Of a DNA stretch of 64,000 nucleotides, positions 53,465 to 64,000 are shown piece after piece (within the stretch, counting starts at the first letter, position 1; each line of letters opens with the position of its first letter). The notes under the pieces are model-generated. The model did no database searches and was not told the DNA's origin. It was given only the letters and a program-made list of their open reading frames with translations. Source of the stretch: Eustoma russellianum (lineage: Eukaryota > Streptophyta > Magnoliopsida > Gentianales > Gentianaceae); contig AP025069.1 in assembly GCA_036186865.1 (NCBI GenBank), positions 8,924,583 to 8,988,582 of the forward strand. The letters are read 5' to 3'. A program made the position numbers and the translations under genes.

Positions 53465-53818
53465 ATGCTGAAAATTTCAGCATGTGCACTATATGGTGGC
53501 CGATTTTAATCTCTAAAATAGACATATTTTATGTCTTGAATTATGTGGTTAATTGGAAGAAGAAATGGAAGTAATTTGAATAAGATACAAAGTCATAAAG
53601 TGTGATATCTTGAATATCACACATGCTGAAATTTTTCAGCATGTGTGGGAATGTATCTTGAACGCTTTTATGGCCTTATTATTATCCAAATTTCATGTCC
53701 AATTTGATAAGAATATTTTCTACTAATTGGTGATTTATTTTTAAAGAAAAATCAATAGAAATTTAGAAGTATTTTGAATTTTATCACCATGTATCACATG
53801 CTGAAATTTTAGCATGTG
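53465..53818. repeat. three spaced hairpins CATGCTGAAA...TTTCAGCATG
   Basis: They lie at 53465-53483, 53618-53647 (perfect 14-bp arms CACACATGCTGAAA) and 53795-53818 (arms CACATGCT). Counterparts in the copia-5 LTR are at 59883-59902, 60049-60077 (14-bp arms) and 60216-60234. Confidence 0.85.
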
Positions 53819-55222
53819 CAAGACTCTTAATGGGCGATTTTTACATACCTTCTTGGAGAAAATTGTCTTGCTAACTTTATGTGATAATCTTGTGAATTAT
53901 GGCAACTATTTCATGATGATTTTGGCACATGTTTTAAGTGGTATTCTAAGATTTTCCTAGTCATCAAGTGATGACAACATTCAACCAATCATGAAGTACC
54001 AAGTAAGCAAAGGTTAAATGATCATCCAATAAGAAGGTGCCAAGTAACCAAGAACATGTCACAATGATGCCACACATTCTCCCAAGGACTTAGAAGATAA
54101 TTTTCAAGAGGGGAAGAAACCAATAGGGGGATGGCTATGTTGCTTAAAAGGAAAGGAGATGAGCAAAAACAAAAGACAAGAACAAGCATTACACTCTTGA
54201 GATCAAAAACGCCAAGCACCTCTCATCTTCTACACTCTCTTTCTTTCTTCTTTCCTGAAAGCCTACTGTACTTATATTCTTACTCTTGAATAGGCTTGTA
54301 ATATACCACCACATACTCTATATCTTTGTAAAAATTGATCAAGGTGTGATCAATCTTCAATCTTGCCAGGTGGTGGTGTTCGTGCATAATTGTATTCATC
54401 ATACAAGGTTTGTAAAGGGTTGGAGTTGGTGTGTAACTCCATCAACCCTGTGGTAAGGTCTATTTGTGTTGTGTGACTAGTGTGAACCGAGGAAGGCGTT
54501 CCTCGAAGACTGGAGTAGGTTGTTTATAATTGAACCAGTATAATATTCTCGGTGTCATTTACTTTCAGCACTTATATTCTGTTTCAGCACTGTTTACTCT
54601 TTTTTTTTACGTTCATAAAAATAGTAAAAGATTCTCAAAAATTACGAAAATTTACAGAAACATAGCCACACGTCTTAGGGTTAATTTGGCACAAGTTTTA
54701 ACCCTTTTGGATAAGTATAAGTCGATCAAAAATCCAAAGTTCTGAGACTAGTGCAGTCTGATTTTCAGGCTTGCAAAGGTTGAGACTTTGAGTGTATTTG
54801 ACTAACTTCCCGAAAGAAGTTTTCAAAACTGTTTCAACCTATTTAAATAAAACATATAAGGGGTTAGTGGTTAAATTTTCAGAGCATTTGGAGTTGTGTA
54901 CAAATAGGAATAAATCTTTCAAATCAGTGTATCGTTTCTGGCAGATTTGCGCAATCTGACCACCAACGATTTTTCAAGGGGTTATAGGTTGAATTTTAAT
55001 CTGAAATTTTTAGGAAATACTCATAACATCTGAGTCTAAGTTCTCTCCAAATTTCAGAATTTTTGAAGACCTACAACCTAGTTTTCAAAACATTTTAAAA
55101 CTAGTCCTGAAAATAGAAACTATTTTCAGAAGTTGGGTTTTTGGTTCAAACTAATTTTAAAAACCACATTTTCCGCACCCACTATTCAACTCCCCTTCTA
55201 GTGGTGCCTTGCAGATCCTACA

Positions 55223-55240
55223 ATTGGTATCAGTGCGCAG
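55223..55240 (+). other. copia-4 primer binding site
   Basis: ATTGGTATCAGTGCGC follows the LTR end directly, a variant of the initiator-methionine-tRNA site. Confidence 0.7.
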
Positions 55241-55276
55241 GAACACTCACTACAAAGGATCCAACGATTCAGTGAG

Positions 55277-57039
55277 ATGGCAACCATAAATCTCAAAACC
55301 GAGCAAGAAGGTATGTCGAGCCAAAGCCCTCCTCTTTTTGACGGTGAGTCGTTTATTCAATGGAAACTAAGAATGAAGCTTTTTCTTATGGCTATAGATA
55401 TTGATCTTTGGTGGATTATAGAAGATGGTCCTTTTGTTCCATCTAAGTTATCCACCGTAGAGAGAGTAACACTAGAAGTTGTCAAACCTAGACAAGAATA
55501 TACAAGTGATGATAAAAAGAAACTTACCATGAATGCTAGGGCTATGCAATTGCTCTTGAATGGATTAAGTAAAAGTGAGTCTAGTTATGTCTCAAACTGT
55601 TCGAGTGCACAAGAAATGTGGAGGATACTAGAAATACTCAAGTAAAAGAGTCAAAGATAAACATGCTTATGTCCATACTTGAGTCGTTTAAACTATTGCC
55701 TAATGAATCTATTGTTGATATGGATCTTCGTTTGACTAACATCTATAATTCTCTTGAGTCTCTTGGCAATGCTTTTACCATGCAGGAAAAAGTACAGAAA
55801 GTCTTACGAAGCCTTCCATCAGAGTGGGACCCTAAAGTAACTACAATAGAAGAAAGCAAAGAAACGAACTCAATAAAGATGGAAGAGTTAATTGGATCTC
55901 TTAAGGTGTATGAAAATAAACTCACCATACGAAAATTGGAATCATCTAAATAAGGTAAAGCTATTGCTTTTAAATCAAATGAATACGTCTCTACTTCTTC
56001 CGATCACGTAGATGATAGTGATTCTGAATCCGATAACGATGACCTAATTCTAGTGGCTAAAAGATTAAGAAAATTTATGAGAAGGTCATTTAGAAACAAA
56101 AATAAGGGTACTACAACTAAAAGAAATAAGAACAAGTCAAATGATAAAGATGTTAAATGTTATGAATGTGGCAAACTTGGACATTTATCATATGACTGCC
56201 CCAATAAAGAAAAACAAACAAGTAAATACCCTGACAAGGAGCGGAACAAGAATAGACTTGTCTCAGAACCCAAGCAAAGGAAACGTGCTCTAAAGGCCTC
56301 CACCTGGAGTGATACATCGGATTCCGAGACTGAAACCGAAGAAGAGACTGCACAAGTATGCTTTGTGTCCAAAGCATCTAATGAGGTATCGTCTGATTCT
56401 GATTCTGACTCTGAGCCTTCTTATGATGATCTTTTTAGTCAGTATTTAGAATTGCATAAATTCACTAAGTCTCTCGCTAAGGAAAAGAAGCGATTAATTG
56501 AAGATAAGAAACTGTTAGAATCTTCTAACGAGAATCTTGTCGCTCAATTAAACGATTCAAAGAAAGAGTCATCATGCATCATCACTGCATTAAAGACAGA
56601 GATTTCATCATTAACTACTCAAAATAACGAAATGAAATCCGAGATTTCAAATTTGAAATCAAGGAATATAGATCTAGAGAAAATGATGAAACAGTTTGAT
56701 ACAGGATCTAACATGCTGCATCGTATTATCTTATCACAAAAGCATAACAATGACAAAACGGGTTTGGGATACGTTGATACTAATGAAGTATCCACCAAAC
56801 CAACTAAATTTGTTGTGTCTAAGAAAGTAGACACCCCAAAGCCTCAAATGGCGTCTAAGATGACGCAAAAACTGCTCCTTCCCTCATCACGCCCCACTTC
56901 CTCTTCATATCATGCGAAATATAATTTTGTACCATATAGATATGAAAAGAAAAGAGTGATGCATACACGGCATTCATTTCATCCACGCACTACGCACACA
57001 CACACACAAGGACTTATCAAAAAGGTCTTCATACAATGA
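55277..57039 (+). pseudogene. copia-4 gag with zinc knuckle and coiled coil, two breaks
   Basis: ATG at 55277 (MATINLKTEQ). The N-terminal UBN2 part (PPLFDGESFIQWKLRMKLFL) runs to a frame change near 55640. The middle (ESFKLLPNESIVDMDLRL ... LRSLPSEWDPKV) stops at TAA 55951. The last part (to 57039) has a lysine-rich stretch, an intact knuckle CYECGKLGHLSYDC near 56158, an acidic Ser/Asp stretch and a long coiled coil (about 56430-56710). The extra coiled coil is typical of Sirevirus gag. Confidence 0.8.
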
Positions 57040-57232
57040 GTATAAAGGAGTTCTTGGGCAAAGGCCCAAAGTGCATTCATCACATGTCTACTATATCGCA
57101 CCTTCATCTACATTCTTGCCATTTGCTAGACCGAGAAGGATCACCCAAGTATGGGTACCGAAAGGTACTTTTACCAAGAGGTGATTAACTAACTCGCAAG
57201 GACCCAAAGTTAAAAGGGCACGTAAATCATTT

Positions 57233-58477
57233 TTGCATATTGCAAGAGCCCACACATCAAAAGACACAACTATAAAGTGGTTCCTTGCCAGTGGCTGCTT
57301 GAGGCACATGACGGGTGACCCGAGCTTGTTCACAAAATTAAAGAAGGTCACAAAAGGCGGATCCGTGACCTTTGGAGACAACAACGAAGGCAAGATCATC
57401 GGAAAAGGTATGATAGGAAATCCAAGCACTCTTCAAATCTCCAACGTCTATTTGGTAAGCAACTTATCTTTCAATCTTCTTAGCATTTCTCAATTTATTG
57501 ACAATGGCTTTAATGTGTGTTTTACTCACCCTTACTGCAATGTAATAAATAAAAATGGAGAAACCGTTTTAAAAGAAAAACGAGAAGGTAACATTTATAC
57601 GCTTTCTATGGATGATATGGTAGACGCTAAAGTTAAGTGCTTTATATCAAACGAACCCAATGTGAATTTATGGCATAGACGTTTAGGACACACTGGTATT
57701 TCCACACTAGAAAAACTCCAACGAAAGAACCTAGTACGAGGATTGCGTACACTTGATTTAGACAACTTTCAGTTGTGTGAATCTTGCATAAAAGGCAAAC
57801 AAACACGTGAGTCACTTAAGCCTAAGAATGAAATAAGCACGACTAGAGTCTTAGAACTACTACACATTGATTTGTTTAGTCCTTGTCGCACTACAAGCCT
57901 TGGTGGGGCCACTATGCATGCGTGATTGTTGATAATTTTTCTCGTTATACTTGGACTTTATTTCTTGCACATAAGGATGATAGTGCCATTGAGATTGCGA
58001 AATTAATCAAGCAACTTGAAAACCAATACGGTGTCAATGTGAAAAATATAAGAAGTGATAGGGGCGGTGAATTTAAAAACAAAGATATGATTTCATTTTG
58101 CGAAGAAAAAGGAATCAAGCATGAGTTTTCGCCACCTAGAACTCCACAATTAAATGGAGTAGTAGAAAGAAAGAATCGAACATTACAAGAAATCGCTAGG
58201 ACTATGTTATATGAAAATAAATTGCCTAGATTTTTGTGGGCGAAAGCCGTAAATTGTGCATGCTACATAGTAAATCGCTTATCTATTCGAAAGAAAATAA
58301 ACAAGATGCCTTATGAGATATTGAATGATCGCATGCCTAAGATTTACTATTTTCGTGTGTTTGGATGCAAATGTTTTGTTTTAAATACGAAAGATAATTT
58401 AGATAAATTTGAATCCAAATGAATTGAGTGCATTTTTGTTGGATATTCTATAAATTCATAGGCATATAGATGTTATG
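57233..58477 (+). pseudogene. copia-4 protease and integrase, broken and truncated
   Basis: The protease site reads WFLASGCLRHMTG, so the catalytic aspartate (DSG) is alanine. The integrase zinc finger is intact (LWHRRLGH ... LCESCIKGKQ, near 57668-57800). A frame change near 57890 is followed by the core with VIVDNFSRYTW, IRSDRGGEF and VVERKNRTLQE. Stops follow at 58420 and near 58460. Homology ends at 58477, where copia-5 begins. Confidence 0.85.
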
Positions 58478-61400
58478 TGTAGGATCTGCAAGGCACCACT
58501 AGAATGGGGGGTTGAATAGATGGTGCGGAAAGTGTGGTTTTTAAAATTTCTTTAAAATTGAACAATTCAAGTTCTGAAAAACAGATTCTGTTTTCAGGAC
58601 CTGTTTTAAAATGTTTTTAAAACCAGGTTAGAGGTCTCCAAAAATTATGACATTTTGAGAGAACTTAGCCTCAGATGTTATGAGGGTCCCTTAAAAATTT
58701 CAAATTAAAATTCAACCTTTAGCCCCTTCAAAAACCGTTGGTAATCAGATTGTGCAAATCTGCCAGAAAAGGTAGATGGTTTTGAAAAATTAATTCCTAT
58801 TTGTGTGAACGTCCAAATTCTCTGAAAATTTGACCACTAACTCCTTATATACTATATTTAAATGGGTTGAAACAGTTTTGGAAAATTCTTTTGGGAAGTA
58901 GGTCAACTACAATCAAAGTCTCAACCTTTGCAAGTCTGAAAATCAGACTGCACTAGTATCAGATCTTTTGATGTTTAGTTGACTTATACTTGTCCAAAAG
59001 GGTTGAAACTTGTGCCAAATTAACCCTAGAACGTGTAAGTATGTTTCTGAAAATTTTCGTAATTGTTTAAAATCTTTTACTATTTTTACGGATGCGAACA
59101 AGAAGGATAAACAGTGCAGTAACTGAAACGTAAATGCAGAAAGTAAATGGCACCAAGAATTTTATACTGGTTCGGTTATAAACAACCTACTCCAGTCTTC
59201 AAGGAACACCTTCCTTGGTTCACACTAATCACACACACGCAGTACACCTTACCGCAGGGTTGATAGAGTTACACCTAACTCCAACTCTTTACAAACCTTG
59301 TATTGTAAGTACAATCCTCACGAACACCACCACCTTGCTAGGATGAAGATTGATCACACCTTGATCAATCTTTTACAAAGATATATGAATGGTGGTTTAT
59401 CTCAAGCCTATTCAAGATTGAAAGATATGAAAAACAATAGGCTTTACAAGAAGAGAGAAAGAAAGAAGATGTAGGAGAAGAAGAGCTTGGCAATTTGATC
59501 TCTTTGAAATGCAATGCTTGTTGTTGTTTTTGTTTGATCTCCTCTCTTCTCTTTTAACCTTGCAGCCGTCCACTTAGGGCTTCTCCCCCTCTTGAAAATT
59601 TTCTTTTAAGTCCTTGAGAGAGTGTAAGACATCATTGTGACAAGGCCTTGCTTACTTGGCAACTTCTCTTTGGATGATCATTTAGCCTTTGCTTACTTGG
59701 CACCTCCTTATTGGTTCAACATTGTCATCATGATGACATGGAAAAAATCTGAGGTATACACTTTAACATGTGCCAAAAATCAATTAAAAAATCATTCCAT
59801 AATTTAAGAAATACACCATAAATTGCAAGACAATAAAATTCTTCCATAACCTATGCAAGTTTCGGCCATTAAGGTGTCTTGCCATGCTGAATTTTCAGCA
59901 TGTGCAACCTTCCATTTCTTTCAAAATAATACCAATTATTCTTTGATTTTTCATCATAAAAATGAATCAACAATATATGGCAAGTATTGCTACCAATTAA
60001 GAAATGAACTTGGACACAAAAAGGCTTAAGAATTCGGCCGTACCATGTACACATGCTGAAAAATTTTCAGCATGTGTGATATGTAGAGATATCACCATTT
60101 ATTTATTTAAATTATATTCAAAACCTTACCATATCTTCTTCCAATTAATCACCTAATAAAAGATGACAAAATATGTCACATTTAATAAGCAAAATTCGGC
60201 CAGCTTAAGGTTAGTATGCTGAAATTTTCAGCATGTGACATAAGAGAGATATATGTTGAATTCTTACCATTTGTAGCTTTTCTCTTCAATTCACCAACAA
60301 TGTATGATTGATCCTTGACCAATCAATATGCCAAAAAAGCTCCACATGTGCTCCAAATCAGCTGTATGTGACGTTATATGATGTGTATACATGCGCTGAA
60401 ATTTATTTTTGTTAACTTTGTAAAATAGTGCACATTTAATAATACACACATGTAATATTCCAATCAGCCCTTAATTTAATTTTTTAGAACACTTTAAGAT
60501 GTATATCATATGTAAAAAGTGTCTAGATACGTGTCACATGATGTACAAGAAAAACGTTCCATGTTATGTGCGTAGAAAACCGAATTTTTGATATTTATCG
60601 ATTACCCTATTTTTCTCTAATTTAAATTCCAACTTTTGCACATGTTATATATATTATGTTATACATAATATATATAATATATACTTTAAATCACAGCACT
60701 TGGCTGGCTTAAAGTGGTACCATTAGCATGTGACAAAATTAAACTTGGAATCTTCACATTTTGGCCTTAATGTGGGGTGATTTGTGTGTGCCAACATGGA
60801 AAGTATTTTTGGCTGAACATATCATGTATGGCACGAAATTTACATCAATTTTTGATGTATATGGGCTGGCCATTTATTTATGGCAAGTACGTGACACGTT
60901 GCCGAAGTTTCGGTATTCGTCCGATACGACAAATTTCGGTTTAGAACCTTTTATCGCGTCGTATTTAATTTGTCATCACCATATCTTATATCATATGATA
61001 TAAGACCTGAATATACTCATAAATATTAGTTAAGTATAGTGGTGTGACGTTAACGTACGTACGTAGAATATATAACATGTCGGTAGTACGTTGGAATACA
61101 TGTGTATGTGCCTTTTTCAAAAAAATCTGAAAATATGTATAATATATGTGTATGGGGCGTGTATAATAAAGATGGGGAGGAGGAGAAAACTTTCCTTCCT
61201 TAGTCTTGTTGCCTTTGTGCCTTTTCCAAATGTAGTTTCCTTTAATGAACTACTTAGTTTATTAAACTAAGTACTTCACTTAATGAACTAGTTTAGTTCA
61301 TTAATGGTGGCACCTGAAAATAGTATAAACACAACAAATGTTTGCCATATAATGTAAGCTTTAATGCTTCATGGCTCGTTAGTACGGCAACATAATATAT

Positions 61401-61525
61401 AAGCTAAATAAGGCAAGTAATGGCAAGTTATCATGCATACATGTACACATTTATATACGTTTATACATATATATAAACATTCAAATTGCTTATTTTGAAA
61501 TCACTCAAACTCTCTTATTTCTACA
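58478..61525 (-). repeat. copia-5 3' LTR
   Basis: 3048 bp; in plus orientation TGTAGGATCTGC ... TTATTTCTACA. It is the inverted counterpart of 52190-55222 with the same palindromes (20-base palindrome at 60985-61004). TTATG at 58473-58477 is the candidate left target duplication; the right copy is outside the window. Confidence 0.85.
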
Positions 61526-61711
61526 ATCTCCCCCTTTTGATGATTTTCAAAATAACTTGTGTACATGATTTAAATACTATCTCTCCCCCTTGAATCGTGC
61601 GCAAATTTGAAATTTGAATTTCGAATTTCAAATCCGGCTCCCCCTTGATTTGTACAATTAAGATCAATTAGTGTCTCTCTCCCCCTTAAATCATGCTTTT
61701 CTCTCCCCCTT
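61526..61711 (-). other. five polypurine tracts of copia-5
   Basis: Minus-strand AAGGGGGAG-like runs lie at 61526-61537, 61581-61591, 61638-61646, 61675-61687 and 61701-61711, between the pol stop and the LTR. The one touching the LTR is the standard site. Multiplied tracts are a reported Sirevirus trait. Confidence 0.75.
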
Positions 61712-61773
61712 TATTTTGGAAAGTTAATCAAAAGATTCCTGTCAAAAAAGAAAGTAAATCAAATAATATCAAA

Positions 61774-64000
61774 TCAAATCATATCAACGGGAATCATGCC
61801 TAATTTAGAACGAAGAGATTCATATGTGGCTTGATTTAAGGCCTTTGTAAATATATCCGCGACTTGTGATTCTGTGCGTACGTGATCTATGACAATATTC
61901 CCATTGTTAACGTGATCACGAAGAAAGTGATAGAAAACTTCTATATGCTTAGCCTTAGAGTGTAACACGGGGTTCTTAGACAAATTTATTGCACTCATAC
62001 TATCACAATATATAGGAATTTTATTTACGGTAATTCCAAAGTCCGAAAGTTGTTGTTTTATCCACAACAACTGTGTGCAACAAAGGCTAAGAGCCATGTA
62101 CTCAGCCTCCGTAGTGGACAAAGCAACACTTGCTTGCTTTTTAGAAAACCATGAAATAAGGGAATTTCCTATAAATTGGCAAGTTCCGCTCGTGCTTTTT
62201 CTATCTATTTTGCAGCCGTCATAATCTGCATCAGTGTAAGCATGTAAGTCAAATGTAGAATCCTTATCGTACCAAATACCTAAGGTGGTCGTGTGCTTAA
62301 TATATCGGAATATTCTTTTTACCGCATTTAAGTGTGACACCTTAGGTTGACTTTGAAAACGAGCACACATGCATACGCTAAACATGATGTCAGACCTACT
62401 AGCAGTTAAATATAGAAAAGAACCTATCATAGATCTATATAATCCATTATCAACGTCTTTACCATGTTCGTCTTTGTCTAATTTAGTAGTGACACTCATA
62501 GGGGTGGGGGATGGTTTCAAATTTTCAAAATTAAACTTTTTGATCATGTCATTAACATATTTTGCTTGGCTTATATGAATTCCTTTACTCGTTTGCTTAA
62601 TCTGCAAGCAAAGAAAATAATTAAGTTCACCAACCATAGACATTTCAAATTCAGATTTCATGCAATTTTCAAAATTTTTAACAAATCTATGTGAGGTAGA
62701 GCCAAAAATAATGTCATCCACGTAGATTTGAATAATAAGTAAATATGATTTTTCTTGTTTCAAAAATAGTGTACTATCTATAGTGCCACGTTTAAAATTA
62801 TTTTCTAAAAGGAAAGTAGCAAAACGATCATACCATGCTCTCGGTGCTTGCTTTAGGCCATATAGTGCCTTCTTTAGTTTGTACACGTGATATGGATGTT
62901 TCAAATCTTCAAAACCGGGTGGTTGCTTCACGTATACTTCTTCTTGTATGAATCCGTTTAGGAAAGCACTTTTTACATCCATTTGATATAATTTAAAATC
63001 TTTCATGCAAGCAATAGCAAGTAATAGTCGTATAGCTTCTAGACGTGCTACGGGTGCGAATGTTTCATCATAGTCAATTCCTTCTTCTTGATTATATCCT
63101 TGTGCAACAAGTCTTGCTTTATTTCTAACAACCTTTCCTTCTTCATTCATTTTATTCCTAAATACCCACTTTGTGCCTATAATAGTCTTATCTTGTGGTC
63201 GTGTCACTAAATCCCATACATCATTTCTAATGAATTGATTAAGTTCGTCATGCATAGCATCAATCCAAGATGAATCACTCAAAGCATCATGCACATTATT
63301 GGGCTCAATTTCAGAAATCATAGCATGAAATTCATTTATTTCATCCGAAGTGATTCTTCTACGTGGTCGCACACCGTGAGTGAGGTCGCCTATGATGAGA
63401 TCATGTGGGTGATCTCTATGCCATCTTGGCTGATTATTTTCTAAGTTATCATGCATTTCTAGTGTCTCATTCATATCATGCATATCAAAAGAATCATTAT
63501 CTTCATTCAAAACGGGTTTCAATTCAAAATCATCGTCATATTCCTTATCTTTATCAATCTCACCAAATTAATTGAATTTAACATGAATAGATTCTATAAT
63601 TTGTCTAGTGAGAGGATCATAACATCTATATGCCTTTGAATTTATAGAATATCCAAAAAAAATGCACTCAATTGATTTGGATTCAAATTTATCTAAATTA
63701 TCTTTTGTATTCAAGACAAAACATTTGCATCCAAACACACGAAAATAGTCAATCTTAGTCATGCGATCATTCAAAATCTCATAAGGCGTCTTGTTTATTT
63801 CCTTTCTTATAGATAGGCGATTTACAATATAGCATGCACAATTTACGGCTTCCGCACACAGAAATCTAGGCAATTTATTTTCGCAAAGCATAGTTCTAGC
63901 GATTTCTTGTAATGTACGATTCGTTCTTTCTACTACTCCATTTAGTTGTGGAGTTCTAGGTGGCGAAAACTCATGTTTACTTCCTTTTTCTTCACAAAAC
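61774..64000 (-). pseudogene. copia-5 pol (integrase end, RT, RNase H), one stop seen
   Basis: The 61774-63522 stretch is open for 582 residues. RT has TWDLVTRP-like (here VWDLVTRPQ), NKARLVAQGYNQEEGIDYDETFAPVAR, LYQMDVKSAFLNG, ALYGLKQAPRAWYDR and the catalytic IYVDDIIFGS. RNase H has HAYTDADYDG, KKQASVALSTTEAEY and IYCDSMSAINL. Upstream, in the same frame, the integrase C-terminal part (NRTLQEIARTMLCENKLPRF) is open to the window edge. A single TAA at 63568-63570 separates the two, so this is the least damaged pol here. Whether the rest is intact cannot be seen. Confidence 0.85.

Larger units (their letters stand above)
52190..55222 (+). repeat. copia-4 5' LTR
   Basis: 3033 bp, TGTAGAGGAAAAGG ... 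GCAGATCCTACA. The same ends recur inverted at 58478-61525. It holds clustered palindromes at 52407-52460, the 20-base palindrome at 52705-52724 and three spaced hairpins at 53465-53818. Confidence 0.85.
52190..58477 (+). mobile_element. copia-4: Sirevirus-like copia, interrupted by copia-5
   Basis: A 3.03-kb LTR, primer binding site, gag with zinc knuckle and coiled coil, protease and integrase, cut off near the integrase/RT junction by the inverted LTR of copia-5. Long LTRs, an extended coiled-coil gag and LTR palindromes fit the Sirevirus lineage. Confidence 0.8.
58478..64000 (-). mobile_element. copia-5: Sirevirus-like copia, inverted, partial
   Basis: On the minus strand the order is integrase, RT, RNase H, multiple polypurine tracts and 3' LTR. 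It is inserted in opposite orientation into copia-4, a relative: LTR ends and integrase motifs match. It runs off the right edge. Confidence 0.85.

Overview
This window is plant nuclear DNA, most likely from a eudicot. Almost all of it is nested transposable elements of plant type: Ty1/copia, Ty3/gypsy chromovirus and CACTA (En/Spm). The one host-like gene I can support has GT-AG splicing and a plant-type TATA promoter. I cannot name the species. Positions and element boundaries were read by eye.\n\nLayout: (1) 1-4217, minus strand: a decayed copia element (copia-1) that runs off the left edge. (2) 4225-9745, plus strand: a decayed copia element (copia-2) with one complete LTR and one truncated LTR, joined to a dispersed repeat (R2). 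(3) 10993-21378: a nearly complete 10.4-kb CACTA transposon with CACCA-type ends and an AAA target duplication. Its minus strand carries a Tnp2-type transposase (one frameshift) and a five-exon Transposase_24 gene. Its plus strand carries two tandemly duplicated small basic coiled-coil genes. (4) 21874-22857: a two-exon gene for a 74-residue secreted six-cysteine peptide. (5) About 24.5-26.9 kb and 44.63-44.83 kb: the LTR and gag of a third copia (copia-3), split by a 17.7-kb compound gypsy element. That element has the form LTR-internal-LTR-internal-LTR with an ACACC target duplication. (6) 46129-46616: a second copy of R2, interrupted by another gypsy element (gypsy-3, 46617-52189). (7) gypsy-3 is itself interrupted by a Sirevirus-like copia (copia-4, 52190-58477), which is interrupted by an inverted relative (copia-5, from 58478 off the right edge).\n\nHow parts act together: the retroelements carry gag (capsid), protease, integrase, reverse transcriptase and RNase H, but nearly all have stops, frameshifts or lost catalytic residues. 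The most intact pol is in copia-5. The CACTA element has both protein genes expected of an autonomous En/Spm-like element, plus two accessory genes whose promoters lie inside arrays of the element's own CGTCGCTA motif.\n\nMost notable signals: (a) the gypsy LTRs hold five tandem stem-loops whose stems change in a compensatory way, downstream of the TATA box; (b) the middle LTR of the compound gypsy is a clean chimera, mapping a crossover to about 87 bp; (c) both gypsy families have a putative intron at the gag/protease junction with a stop codon three codons inside it, suggesting a splice-controlled Gag versus Gag-Pol choice; (d) the duplicated small CACTA genes; (e) the six-cysteine peptide gene.
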